Below, piece by piece: positions 24,232 through 35,453 of a stretch of 64,000 nt of DNA. Numbering within the stretch: the first letter of the stretch is position 1; every line of letters starts with the position of its first letter. Both the position numbers and the translations under genes were made by a program. The notes under the pieces were generated by a model, which had not been told where the DNA came from, did no database searches, and worked only from the letters and a program-made list of their open reading frames with translations. Source of the stretch: Rhizophlyctis rosea (lineage: Eukaryota; Chytridiomycota; Chytridiomycetes; Rhizophlyctidales; Rhizophlyctidaceae); contig JADGJC010000065.1 in assembly GCA_027596075.1 (NCBI GenBank), positions 62,001-126,000 on the forward strand, written 5' to 3'.

Positions 24232-25092
24232 TGTTTTTTGGAGCGGGTTTATAAGATAGGACTTATATAGGTTCTGTAAAGATTTGCGTGAGAGTGAGCC
24301 ACAAAATGCAGCCAAGACGACAACGTATAGGATGCTTACCTCGCAATCGACAGTTTCGCCCCAGAGAAGAGCAAGCTACCTACCAACGAATCTTATCGGT
24401 AATATTTTCAGTTCAGGGGGGCGACCAGCAGTAGCGACCTAACGGTGATTGCAAAAGTGGTTTCACAAACAAGATCTTTCAGGTCCCCCCTGTGTGGTAG
24501 ATTTTCCTTATAACAGATGTGTAAGTAATGGGGGGAAGACGAGTTCGATATCTGGGCCTGTCTACGTGTTCGAGCGTTCACACGACCCGGCGTCTCCCGT
24601 CAACGCAATGCGGATGCGATAATCTGGAGCCCCGAAGTTGTCCCACCGGAGGGGGAGATAGCATTGAAAATATCCCCGATCACAAATGGGAGGGTCGCGT
24701 GAGTCAGCATGAGAGACACCGCCGTCGGTGTCTGAAGGTGGGGTAGCTTATTCAAAGACCCGTGATTAAAATTATCTTCACGTGCCTTTGATGGGGTCCT
24801 TGGCTGGAAGGGGTCCTATAAAGTCAGACCACTAGGTATTCGTGCAAAAAAAAAAGATCAACGCCTCAAGGTTTCAAACGAATTCAGGATGAACGACCTC
24901 AGAGGAAATCGCAAACCGAATTCCTTCAGGTATCGTGCCCACTGAGCCCTTTTGGCATGAACACCGAAGAGCACCAATATCAGGAGATCCATTCCAGCAG
25001 CAACCATGATACAAGTCAAACTTTATATCTCCCATCATAAACGCCGCGTTCTATTTCCACAAAATCTATACAATCTTACAACCTTCCCAAAC
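24232..25092. other. Intergenic, no gene seen
   Basis: Upstream of the Ups1-like gene and downstream of the aldo-keto reductase. Contains a 10-base A tract near 24846. No coding or RNA signal is supported. Confidence 0.4.
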
Positions 25093-26760
25093 CTACGAAT
25101 GCCCAACAATAGGCTGCGTAACATACAACTCCTCCAACCACTTCGCATCCTCCTCCGTCAACTTGACCTTCTGCGCCCCAAGCAAATCATCAATATAATG
25201 CTCCTTGTTAATCCCTACAATCGGGCTAGTCACAACTGGCTTAGTGTACAGCCACGCCAGCGCAATCTGCGCCTTAGTAGCATTGTACTTCTTAGCCAAC
25301 TCCTCGACGCGGGAAGCGATCTTCTCTTGAGCGTCTTTGATGTGAGCGGGTGTTTGTTCGCGGAGGACGCGGGCTTGGTCGCTGTTGGCACGGACGGAGG
25401 TTGTGCCTTCGGTCTTTGTGAGGACGCCGCGGGCTGGGGTGGGGTGTGAGGTAAGGAGTCAATGCGTTTGAGCGCTGGATGGCGAAGGTTGCATTGTTAT
25501 CAGTGCTTACCGAGAGGAGACCATGGAATCACTGCAACACCAGAGTCGTAGCAAAAGGGAAGCATCTCACGCTCTTCCTCACGGTAGATGACGTTATAGA
25601 AGTTCTGGAATTCATCAACCACTCATGAGTTCTTGATTCTGCCTCCACTACCAACGATGCACATCTATCCTTAAACAGGGTAACCAACCTGCATAGAAAC
25701 AAACTTAGTCCATCCGTTCTTCTCCGCAACCGCTTGCGCCTTGGCGAATTGCCAGGCGTGCATGGACGAAGCTGATCCGAAGGAATGGCTGATCAGGTCA
25801 CTTCTCATTTGAGGTCCCAGGCTAGCAGAACAATGTCCGAATCACTCCTTACCACCAATGTACCGAACCTTGCCCAAACGAACAAGGTCGTTCAACGCCT
25901 CCATGGTTTCTTCAATAGGGGTGTTGTAGTCCCATCGGTGGATTTGGTACAAGTCAATGTCTATTGATCGCAATGATGGTCAGTAACATTAATTTGATAT
26001 GATACTCTTCCAGGTTGCAAGACTTACAAGTGGTCCCCAACCGCCTCAAACTGGCTTCAACCGCATCGAAGACGTGCTGCCAATTTGTACCGTTAGTTAT
26101 TGTCTCCCAGAAAAGCTGCCTGATTTAATGTCGATCCTACCTTCCGGCTAAGCCCACCCTTGTTAACGAATGGCGGCTTGTTGAAGGGCTTCCCAAAGGC
26201 ACGAAGTCCGGGCTTGTCCTCAATGCTGGGGGAGAAGAGCTTGGTAGCAATAACAACCTGCGAATTGAAAGGAAGTCAGTGAATGAGGAGGATAAGGGCT
26301 CGAACATCAAAAAGCTCTACTGGCTTCCTCCTCTTACCTGGTCACGCGGAATGTTGAACTTCACAAGGGCCTCGCCGAGAATCTTCTCACTCTCGCCGTT
26401 AGAGTAGACGTCGGCAGTGTCCCAGAAGTTGATGCCTGTGCACACACAACATGTCAATGCAACCGGCCGCCATCGATAAAACAACAGCCCGAAATCCGTA
26501 CCAGCATCCCAAGCCTTTTTGATAATAGGGAACGCCTCGTCACGCTCCAAGACCCATTCTTGCCACTGTAACCCAATAAAAGTAGTTGAGATCACGAATT
26601 CCGTCGGCACGATCCGGTAAACAAATCAAATCCATCCTCCACTCACCTGCTTACTCCCATAAGACATAAAGCCCAAAGCGATGCGCGACACGTACAGACC
26701 GGTGTTGCCGAACCGGACGTACTCGGTCGTGGGTTCTCCTTCTTGGTTTACGGCGACCAT
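25093..26760 (-). CDS. Aldo-keto reductase
   Basis: NADPH-dependent carbonyl reductase with nine exons. It starts at 26760 and reads [22 protein letters not shown], then [17 protein letters not shown] helix, [16 protein letters not shown] (catalytic Asp and Tyr), VVIATKLF (catalytic Lys), [17 protein letters not shown] (catalytic His), [30 protein letters not shown] and [12 protein letters not shown], ending in the cofactor-binding region [16 protein letters not shown]. All four catalytic residues are present. The pattern fits the AKR group that includes yeast aryl-alcohol dehydrogenases and bacterial YajO-like enzymes; the substrate cannot be predicted. Introns are short (about 50-110 nt). 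Confidence 0.9.
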
Positions 26761-29700
26761 TCTCTTTGATTCTTTTAGGAATAACAAACTTGCAATGTAC
26801 ATGCGGGATATGGATTGTGGGCAACGACACCGCGCCCTTTATATGTTGTCGATGTTTTTGAGATTAGTAAGACGTGGGGTACGTGGCTGGCGTCAATCCA
26901 GCCCCTGTCTGTCGCATTTTGTAGTTTTGTTGGGAATGTTGGGAATCGTGCACTGAGGAAGTGTGCATGACGCGACTGCAGGAGGGGATGGTGATCTTTC
27001 TGCGCAGTCGAGGTTGCACAGCCGTTCGCGTTTGGCCGTGGGGAATGTTCGATTCGGAAAGGTCCGATGATATCTGTGCCACCAGCTGTGTTCTTCCAAG
27101 CTGCTTTCATTTTTTATGCCCCCCAATAATCGATCCCTTCAATCTTTGCACCAGCTAGGTGGGCTGCAGCGGGACAGCCAAAAATCAAACCAACGCTATC
27201 AAACTCATGACAGTTCCACTACACTTGATGCATCGCACCTCAGAAAATCGTCGATAAAGCAAGATGAGCTGACTTCGTAACACTCAAAAGTTCTCGAATC
27301 AAAGGGCGGAGCCCGTTCAGAAATGCATGAGCTGGGTTCATCGCTCTTCTTCCTCTTCAACAAAACTTTTTGAGAGGCAGATCCGGCCCGGGGCAGTGAA
27401 AGTGGAGATCGTCAAAAAAACCTTTGACTTGTTGGGTGAAAAGGGGGGGGGGGGGGGGGGGGGGGGGCATCGCAAACTTCCCTACGAATGCCCTTTGTTC
27501 TATATTACACTATTACACTACACGTTGAAATGGCGCATGCCCAAAAGCATGATCAGTCAGTTGCCGTAAAAAAAAACGAAAGCTTTTCTTTGTACACATC
27601 GTACCACAACTTGGAGATATTGCAGAAACAATGCTTGCTACAGCTCAAAATATGCGAATCTAGCGGGGACGCACACACCGTATCGCACAATAAACTTTTG
27701 AAACATGACTGGGCACATTACACGACGGGAAGGGGCAATATTGTTGTTCGCCACGTCCTTCAACAAGAAATAGCACTTTCCAGGTAAGGCGAAAAAAGAA
27801 ACTTGATGAGACAGCCGAGGAAAGCAGTTTCGCAATTCGGAAGGTTTCCGACCTTTGTCGACACTGTTCTGTCTCGTCCTGGAAAGAACAAACATTTCTA
27901 AGCCCATTACTTTTCCTGAAGTCTTCGCCTTTTCAATCACCTGCATGGTGCAAAAAAAGTGTGGTCGGATACGCTAGGAGGGTTAAAGGTCTGATGAGTT
28001 CCCGTCCGAATTCGTGAAGATTACAGCAATGACATGCAGTTGAGTAGTTTGAGTGCATGGATTCCTTGTGTATGGAACTCCAGCAATGCACTCAGGAGTA
28101 TTAGCTTTCTTTATCATTCTTCTTCACATTCAAATGGTTTGTGACCTGCCACATCCAGGTACCAGATCGACGGAAACTGACACGGTCGCCGCGTGCGATC
28201 CTTCTCACCTTAATTGTCACTTCCGGTTTCTTAGGTTCTTGTCCACTTTGTCCTTGTGCGATCAATAACAAATCTGTGCTTCGCGACTTTTAATCCCTGC
28301 AGAACCATGAAAATGGGGTAAAAAGAACTCGGCGGCGAACCTCTATGAAAATGTAAATCTCCAACCTCTCGAGCTCGCCTCACAAGTTTGTGACTTGATG
28401 CTCTCCGCTCATTTCATATCAGCTTGTGGATGTGTGGGTTGAAAACATGCATCGTGGCGGGCGGGAAATTTAGAGAACCTGACAGGAGGACGTCAATGTG
28501 CTCTCATTGAGCGGCATCCCCTTTCCCAAGGTGCTACCACTCACACTACTCACTAAAATTCGTCAAGTGTGTCTGTTGCATTTCAACGTGTTTAGCTGTG
28601 TTTTGCCCTACCACGCACTCCAACAGAAGAAACCACGCATTCACCCTCAAGTCCCCATCATTCCAATCTGCAATTGAGCTCAATTCGAAACACCCCTTCC
28701 ATCACTGACCAGAGCACCCCTGTTTTTCTTCATACTTTCTCATCATCAAAAGCACCCACCCTCATCCTGATTCAATGCAAAGTTTCACATTCATAAACGA
28801 GAAAAAGTGATCGACTGCAGTGACTGCGGTGAAGGCATTCAAACGAGAAGCGACGAAGAAAAACTCCTTCAGCGCTCTCAGCACCTGGACAGCTTTCTTC
28901 TTCTTGTGGTGGTAGATACATACATCTAGTATTCTTTCTGCTCACGCTGCCTTTCCAGGCGCCATTTGGAGTGGGACTGCCACAAAAGAAAGCCGGGAGC
29001 AAGTCAGCATAAGAAAGGAGCTATGGAAGGATCTCATATGCAACCAATTCGCCTGGTGGACTTGATCGAAGTAAGTCCCGTCCAAGGATGCGGTGTTTGG
29101 CAATATCAATCGGAAATATTTGACCCACTTACTCACGGTGCATTAAAACTACCATGTCCCCAATTTGTTTAAGCTACTTAAGATGAGTGTGTGGCCCATG
29201 TCATCATCGCGTCAGCACCTTGACGGCCGTTCTCGGCTTTTGAAGTGCTTTTCCTTTTTGGCCGTACCGCATGTTTGATATGGTTTGGCTAAAGGTCCAT
29301 ATATGCAAAATGGCAGCCGGACATCACAGAAACATCGCAGCCAACTCGACAAATCTTTGAAGGTAGCTGGTAAAGTTCATCTTTATTCCATTTTGTTATG
29401 TATCCGAAGGGCTTCAGATGTCGCCCAATACAAACTCAAAAGCAGAACTCGAATTCTTTTGTTCCTGCTTGCGGTCATAAAAGCTGTCTCAAGGTCGTAA
29501 AAAAGAGCAACAGGACAGGAAATTGCCCTTCAGCTCAGTGATGATTTCGCTTTTGGCGTGGGAAAATTGCCACGACACGAGATTCAGGCAATGCTTCATC
29601 CGTTCCAACCTCGTCCTCAAATTTTAGAAATGCAAAGAATAAAAAGAGAAAAGAATCGGCGAAGACATGTCTGAGAGGTGGGCTGGTCCATTGACCCTTT

Positions 29701-29827
29701 CCATTCCGCAGTGCTCGGACCGTGGATGGAGCTCACATATGCATCTTGTGCAAAAGGTAATTTTGTTTAACATTGGGTATGTACATTGTGCAAATTTCGC
29801 ACTGCAAAAGAAGCAACGTAAAAACAC
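26761..29827. other. Gene-poor 3-kb stretch with a poly-G tract
   Basis: No open frame longer than about 110 codons and none with a recognisable motif or splice partner. Contains a run of 25 G at 27443-27467. I looked for tRNA box A/B pairs and saw none. It may hold long untranslated sequence, a non-coding RNA or degraded DNA. Confidence 0.45.
27443..27467. repeat. Poly-G homopolymer, 25 bases
   Basis: An uninterrupted run of G in otherwise balanced sequence. Either a real homopolymer or a sequencing artefact. Confidence 0.9.
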
Positions 29828-30938
29828 TCATTCCTCCATCAAGTCGTCGTCATCATCATCCCCATTCCCATCCTGATCCCCATTCCCACCATTCCCATTT
29901 CCAGACGCCTCTCCACCCCCACTCCCACTCCCACTCCCGCTCGCCCCCGCACCACCACCCGCATCACTCGCCCCCGTCGCAGCCTTATACTCCGGCCGAA
30001 TTGTCCACATATTCGCATAAGGCCCCTTCTTAACCTGCATCGCAACCTCATTCAACACCTCCTTCAAATACTGCTGCGGCTGCAAAATCTTCTCTTGCAA
30101 CCCCTTGAAATTGATATACGGGTACAGCTCAAACTGCTTGAATATCAGATTCTGCAGCTCGACCTTCGGCAACCTCTCGCGCTTCATTTCGCGTTCGGCC
30201 GCGAGGCGCGCTGGGTCGTTTTTGTTGAATGTGAAGCCTTTGTTGGCGTTGACGCGGGAGTTGGATGCGGGGGCGATGAAGGTTGTTGCTTTGCCTTCGG
30301 AGGTGGTGATGAAGCCGGTTCTGCGGCGGGGTTGGGCGGATGTTTCGGAGCGGGCTTTGAGGAGGCGGCGGTAGGCTTCTGAGTTTCGGTCGGGGAGGAG
30401 GGAGAGTTCTGTGCTGATTGTTGCGTGGAGAGAGGTGGCGAGGCCTTTGGTTGGTTCGGTGGTGAAGCTGTAGGTTCTTTTTGGGTGGTTGAGTGTCGTG
30501 TTGAGGTTGTATTGGTAAGGTATTGGCACGCTTGGGGTGTTTTTGGATGCGAGTTCGGTGATGTCGACCGTCATGGGTTGCTTTCCTGTTCTTTCGTCTC
30601 TCCTTTTCCCATGCCCAAGCGTGTCAGTTGATTGTTGACTCAATGCATATAGTGACAAGAAATACTCACGCATACAAACGCAACGTTCCCAAATCGTCGA
30701 CACCGTTTCGTGCTTGCTCCTCCCAGTAGTCTGCCAAGAACCCTGGAACCTTGACCAGCCAAGCCGAGTTCTTTTCCCACCCCTCGATGGTGAGATCCTC
30801 CCCATCACCCAGGGCGTCCCCGTCCACGTTCATAGGACTGTCTGTCCCTCCTTTCTCGTCTTTGATTTCCATTGGGGAGTCCGGGTCGTTATAGTCATCG
30901 TCGCCCAGATATTCAACATCTTCGTTCTTGACCGACAT
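29828..30938 (-). CDS. Transcription factor IIF beta subunit (RAP30/Tfg2)
   Basis: Subunit of the general factor that escorts RNA polymerase II to the promoter. The first exon (from 30938) gives an acidic head and WEKNSAWLVKVPGFLADYW, the opening of the dimerisation domain; an intron with donor GTGAGT follows LGTLRLYA. The second exon continues with DERTGKQPMTVDI, a linker, and the winged-helix DNA-binding domain near the end (RLPKVELQNLIFKQFELYPY, LKEVLNEVA, GPYANMWTIRPEYK). The tail is Gly/Ser-rich and ends in a run of Asp with EE. The start is the first Met before the acidic stretch. Divergent from the PIH1D3-like gene, with about 500 bases between. Confidence 0.92.
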
Positions 30939-31443
30939 CCTTGAACAGTGAGGCGTAAGGGGTGGAGTGATGCACAAATAAGTAGGCGCGATGGTACCAA
31001 GGGTGGGTAGACCTGCTGGCGTACTGTGTACCCTACTCAAGATCCTTACAATGGAAAACTGCAAAGTATAGATGGAGGGTGGGAATGAGGTGAAGGATGG
31101 GAAAGTCATGGGGAAAGTCACGAAGGTGGGAATATGGGTGCTGCGGACCGGATTCCCGGGTCAATAGTGGCGCATGTGGCACATCAGCCACCAAGCCACA
31201 GTCTCACTGGGTGGACCCTCGAACGCGTTTGTGCCTGCTAACATTCCATAGGTTTTAAACTTCGTTTATCCAAAAAGTGGCAGAACGTTCGTACTATACC
31301 GCACTTTGTTATTGTAACTCCCGAGAGTCTCTTCCTCCTGAAATTCACAGCGCACTCCAAGTTGACTTTATATCCAAAGCCTTATCCATCACCATAGTCG
31401 ATAGACCCATCGTGCCCCACCAATCAACGAACACGCTGTCATC
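30939..31443. promoter_or_regulatory. Divergent promoter region of TFIIF beta and PIH1D3-like gene
   Basis: About 500 bases between two start codons facing away from each other. No specific element identified. Confidence 0.4.
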
Positions 31444-32159
31444 ATGAATGGAGACGACGCAGGCATTTTGGCCTTGGCAACAATGCTGAATCCCTCCAAT
31501 CAGGTACCAAAACTTTGATCATCAAGACGCGAATGTACGCTCACATTTCTTACGCACAACCATCAGCAACCCTCCTCTCCATCTCATCCTTCTATATCCT
31601 CACCCGCTACTATAGGTCCCGTCAAAAAGCCTTGGCCCCAACGAAAGGGAAAGCTGGCCTTGGAAAAGGATATATGGGACGAAGATGATGTACAATTCAC
31701 ACCTGTTGATGATGACCCACGTCCTGAGGCCGAGTATGTTCGTGGCAGAATGAGCTTTTGATGCCCACCATCATTCAACTCACACGGTCGACAGATATCA
31801 AATCACGTACCGCCAAAAAGTCACATCAGAAGACATCTATCTAGGCATGAATGGTCGAATGCCTTCCATACAGCATTCTGATGAACTTGTTCTCTCGGTG
31901 CACATGCCGGAAGTGAACAGGGCAGAAATTGAACTGACATGCACTCAAACTCAAGTTGACGTCCGTTGTCCAAAATTGTAAGTTTTGGCTCAGTGCACAT
32001 ATCCTTTCAAGTGGAACCAATCAACAAACACACCACAACAGCAAAACCATAATCCCACTCCCCAAGCAAATCGACGACAAAAATGGTACCGCAAAATGGG
32101 ATGCGAAGAAAAGTACTTTAGTCATATCCGCCCCAATCATCAACGAGTTCCCCATGTGA
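31444..32159 (+). CDS. PIH1D3/DNAAF6-like axonemal dynein assembly factor
   Basis: Co-chaperone that helps Hsp90/R2TP pre-assemble outer and inner dynein arms in the cytoplasm. Four exons: 31444-31503, from 31567, from about 31796, and a last one ending at 32159, with donors GTACCA, GTATGT and GTAAGT. The N-terminal half is acidic with WDEDDVQFTPVDD. The second half carries the PIH1D3 core: YQITYRQKVTSEDIYLGM, PSIQHSDELVLSVHMPE, then IIPLPKQIDDKNGTAKWD and LVISAPI. The length, about 150-160 residues, is a little short of animal orthologues (about 210). Its presence implies a 9+2 flagellum, so a zoosporic organism. It converges on Rrp46, with 60 bases between the stop codons. Confidence 0.85.
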
Positions 32160-32219
32160 AGTCTTTGAGAGATCGAGCAAATGTGTTCCATATGTACATA
32201 TATTACTAGACAAAATAAG

Positions 32220-33284
32220 TTAAGTGGCGCCCGACGATGTACATCCCCATGATCGCAAAATCAGAAGATCACGCGTTTGGTGGGGTGAACCCCGTCTCCC
32301 TCGACACTTTCCGCGACATGGCCTGTCGCAAGAAACCTTGGACAGCATGTGCGCCTCCTTCACATAGTTCATAGCATTGCAGATACTGTCATGTTCAATC
32401 GTCAATATTGATCCCTCATCCTCTGGTTGCAAATCCAAACTCACCTCTTCCTCCGTGAAAACCCCCGTACTCTCACACATCACTACTCCCTTTGAAGTAT
32501 TGTCAAACGCGAATGTATGTGTTGATCGCGCCTCCTGTAAGAGCCAGTGTTTAGGAGCGATCTCTGAAACCAGCATTGAGCACTGCCGGTCTCGTCAAGA
32601 CCCACCTTCAACTCCAACTCCGTCGGATCCAACAAACACACGCCCTCCTTATCAATCATGCATGTCACGGCCGTTATGACTGATCGTAATGGGATGCCGG
32701 CGTCCATGAGTGCAAGCATGACTGCGTTTATTGATGTTGCTAGGACCTGTGTATATTTGAGTTATGGTTGTTCGCTTCGAGTGTTGAATCGATTCCAATT
32801 GGGACATTGATAAACATACCGACCCATCGTCACAAAGCGTCTGACACGTGATCCGAATACCAGTTCGCGGGTGTAGGGCAGAAAGGATAGCGGTTTCGAA
32901 TGTGGAGCGTATTAGGCGTTCGTGGAGGCGTTCTCTTGTTGCTGGTTTGGGCCGGACTTATCAGACACAATCCTCACAGAAGTTGGAGGAACACATGAAC
33001 GTACTTGACCTCCCATGCGCCGCACTAAACGAAACCTCCACCAACGCTTTGTCGAGCTTCTCGTCTCGTACTCCGACGGGCGCGGGGCCGAAGATGCCGC
33101 AGAGGACTGTCGTGTCGCCTGTGGGTATAATATTAACTTCTTGAAAGAGGTGTGTGAATGGAGTGGAACACACAACCCACAACCCACCGAACTTCCATCT
33201 GGCAGATCCGTCCGCTCTACTTAGCTGCCCCAGAGCCGTGTTAAATACCCGTACGTCTGTTGGACCTCTTTTGTCGGGACGCAT
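32220..33284 (-). CDS. Exosome core subunit Rrp46/EXOSC5 (RNase PH fold)
   Basis: Ring subunit of the RNA exosome. The start at 33284 gives MRPDKRGPTDVR, then LGQLSRADGSARWKFG, DTTVLCGIFGPAP, ALVEVSFSAAHG, ERLHERLIRSTFETAILSAL, HPRTGIRITCQTLCDDGS, and NAVMLALMDAGIPLRSVITAV. Five exons with donors GTGGGT, GTCAAG, GTATGT and GTGGGT. The end is ambiguous: the open frame runs to 32220, but the family-like last helix (AVQGFLRQAMSRKV) lies in another frame that stops at 32269. Reaching it would need a 29-nt intron (GTATCT...GAAG) or a 1-base correction. Catalytic phosphorolytic residues are not expected in this subunit. Confidence 0.88.
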
Positions 33285-34662
33285 CGTTGAGGATAGAGGT
33301 TGGTGATCAAAAAGGGGGAATGAGAGCTGGGAAAAGTTCAACATTCAAAAATGCCGGAAATAACTCTGGCAGGATTGACCGGGTAGCCGGATTATCTGGT
33401 TGGAGTCGTAATGGGTCGTGGCTGGAACGCGAGGGTTCAGTGCCCTTCCCTTTATGTGGCGCCCGGTTGAGGCTGTCAAAGTTGTCAAAGCCATGTTGGT
33501 GTTGCTCACATTTGACAGTCAGTACACCTGAATCGTGCACACCGGTGTAGGGCGATCGAATGTTTTCAAACTCGCGGGCAGAGATGATGATAACAAAACA
33601 TTGAGACCATCTAAGTTCGTGACTGAGCTGTGAGTGATTTGACGGCTACTCATGAATCAACGCAGAAGTCTTTCGGCACTTTTTGCCCCTGGTCTTGCCC
33701 ACCAAGCTTCCTGTTTCCACAAGTCCATGTCCATCTGGTTGGATGGGATTGGATGACCCGATGCTTCAAGGCTATTGGTGTGTTGCTCGTTTTCAAACCG
33801 TGCATGTTTAAGAGGGTCAAAACATTGGAAGTGCTGCTCAACATGAGCGAATGGTAATTGCCTGACGGCGACTTGTCGTTGTCCGTTAACTAGCAGGTGC
33901 CTTGAGAATGAGAAGAGCAAGAGACTTTGGGCATTTGACGTTACTCTTAGATGAGCTGTACTTGATCCCTTATGAGTGAAGGAGCATAAATTCACTTGTT
34001 GAGTATTTTCAGGAGCGCGCCAAGGGGCCAGGGAGCGACTTCCTTTTCTGACGGCAACTGCAAAGCTCGTTCACCATCACCATTCTCAGCTTTAGGTCAC
34101 AAAGCAACATTTATCTCCTTGTCAAGCAAGTTGTCAAGTCTGTCCCCATTTGCTGACCCCAGGATTTGGTTCGTAGCCTGATTGTCATGTAAGAATCCTG
34201 CTTTCCCTTTTTGCAGAGGTAACAGCCTCCAGCCTCACGCTTTTCACTATCCTCCTTTATCTCCCTTTCCGGTTGGTCAAATGTCCTTAGGTGCCCTTAA
34301 ATTGCGGACAAGGTTGACAAAATCTATATAAGATGAGAGAATCACGGCAACGTGGCCTATCATCGACAGCACGGTCGTCATAATCACAAGGTGTGTTCTC
34401 CCCTCCCCCATCTCTCATATAAATACAACAATAGATGTCTTTCCCCCTCATTGCGTGGTCTTTCCATCATTTCAGTCAACTAATCTCCGTCCATTCTACT
34501 CCTCAGATTTGGTCTCTGCCCAGCGAGACTTTGTCGGAAATCCCACACGTTGAGTAGCTATCAATCGCCCACCTGTCAAAGTGAGTCAATGTGTTGCTGA
34601 CCGTAAGCTGCCGGGTTTATGACTGATCCCTTTGCAAAAGTTTGTACCCAGGTTGCTACAAC
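33285..34662. other. Intergenic, no gene seen
   Basis: Short open frames only, without motif. Around 34300-34400 the sequence has a TATATAAG-like element (CTATATAAGATG near 34323), which could be the core promoter of the small gene downstream. Confidence 0.4.
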
Positions 34663-35068
34663 ATGCCGAACTACCGCTGGTGCGATACGGAAGAGCTTGC
34701 AGCCATTCTCACGAATTCCGCAAACTAAAATATCGTTCCATTTTGACAGGACTTCCGCCAACGATGACATGGACGATCTCGTCGAACGCCTTCAAAAGCA
34801 AGCCAAACTGGACGATCCCGCTGAAGTGTTTGAGGTCAATCGCAGCCGCTCCCGCAAACATACCTCCAATGGCCTATCTTTCAAACCCGGTGGCCGTTTT
34901 ACGGTCATCGTTCACGATGAAGACAGGGCGGTGCTTGATTCGTATCCCAACGTTCACTTCCCCAAACCTTACGTTGCAAAAGTGAAAGCTGAACACCCGG
35001 GCAAAGAGGTCGTCTATCTCCTTACCAGTCGCTATCTGGCGAAGAAGGAGGAACACAGTAAGCCTTAG
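34663..35068 (+). CDS. Small protein of unknown function
   Basis: Not recognised. Two exons, 34663-34679 and 34750-35068, with a 70-nt intron (donor GTGCGA, branch-like CTAAAAT, acceptor TTGACAG), give 111 residues. The first exon codes only five full residues, MPNYR. The protein continues with an acidic helix (DDMDDLVERLQKQAKLDD), a basic segment (RSRSRKH), and a strand-rich part GGRFTVIVHDEDRAVLD followed by PYVAKV and VVYLLTSRYLAKK. No signal peptide or membrane span; likely a cytosolic or nuclear lineage-specific protein. An unspliced reading from 34619 has a poorer start. Confidence 0.6.
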
Positions 35069-35453
35069 TGGGTAGCTCAAAATGGACCCTACCACTTTGT
35101 CCAGCCGTATTGTGTAAATAAAAGATATCAATACAATCACAAAATATCGCGCGTGTTAAGCTCTGATATGGAGGTTGATCCGACATCATCCAGTGCCTTA
35201 TAACGTTAGTGAACAGCAGCGGCGATACCGCCGACAAGAGGATGGATAGTCATGTCTGTCACTTCTGTTGTTCAACGATTTGGACCCTGAATTGGACCCT
35301 GAATTGGACCCTGACCAGCCACCCTCGAGTCTTTTGACCTGGCCCTGGCTGTTGTTTGTTTAGGTCCACCTGCAGTCTACAATCTTCCCACCACAAGATC
35401 TTTTCACCCACCTGTGAACGGAAAAACAAAATTGAAATCAGAAACAAGTTATA
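35069..35453. other. Intergenic, holds a short tandem repeat
   Basis: Upstream of the F-box-like gene. Contains three copies of a 12-base unit at 35280-35314. Confidence 0.45.
35280..35314. repeat. Three copies of a 12-bp unit
   Basis: The unit TTGGACCCTGAA is repeated three times head to tail, the third copy ending one base short of perfect. Confidence 0.85.
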
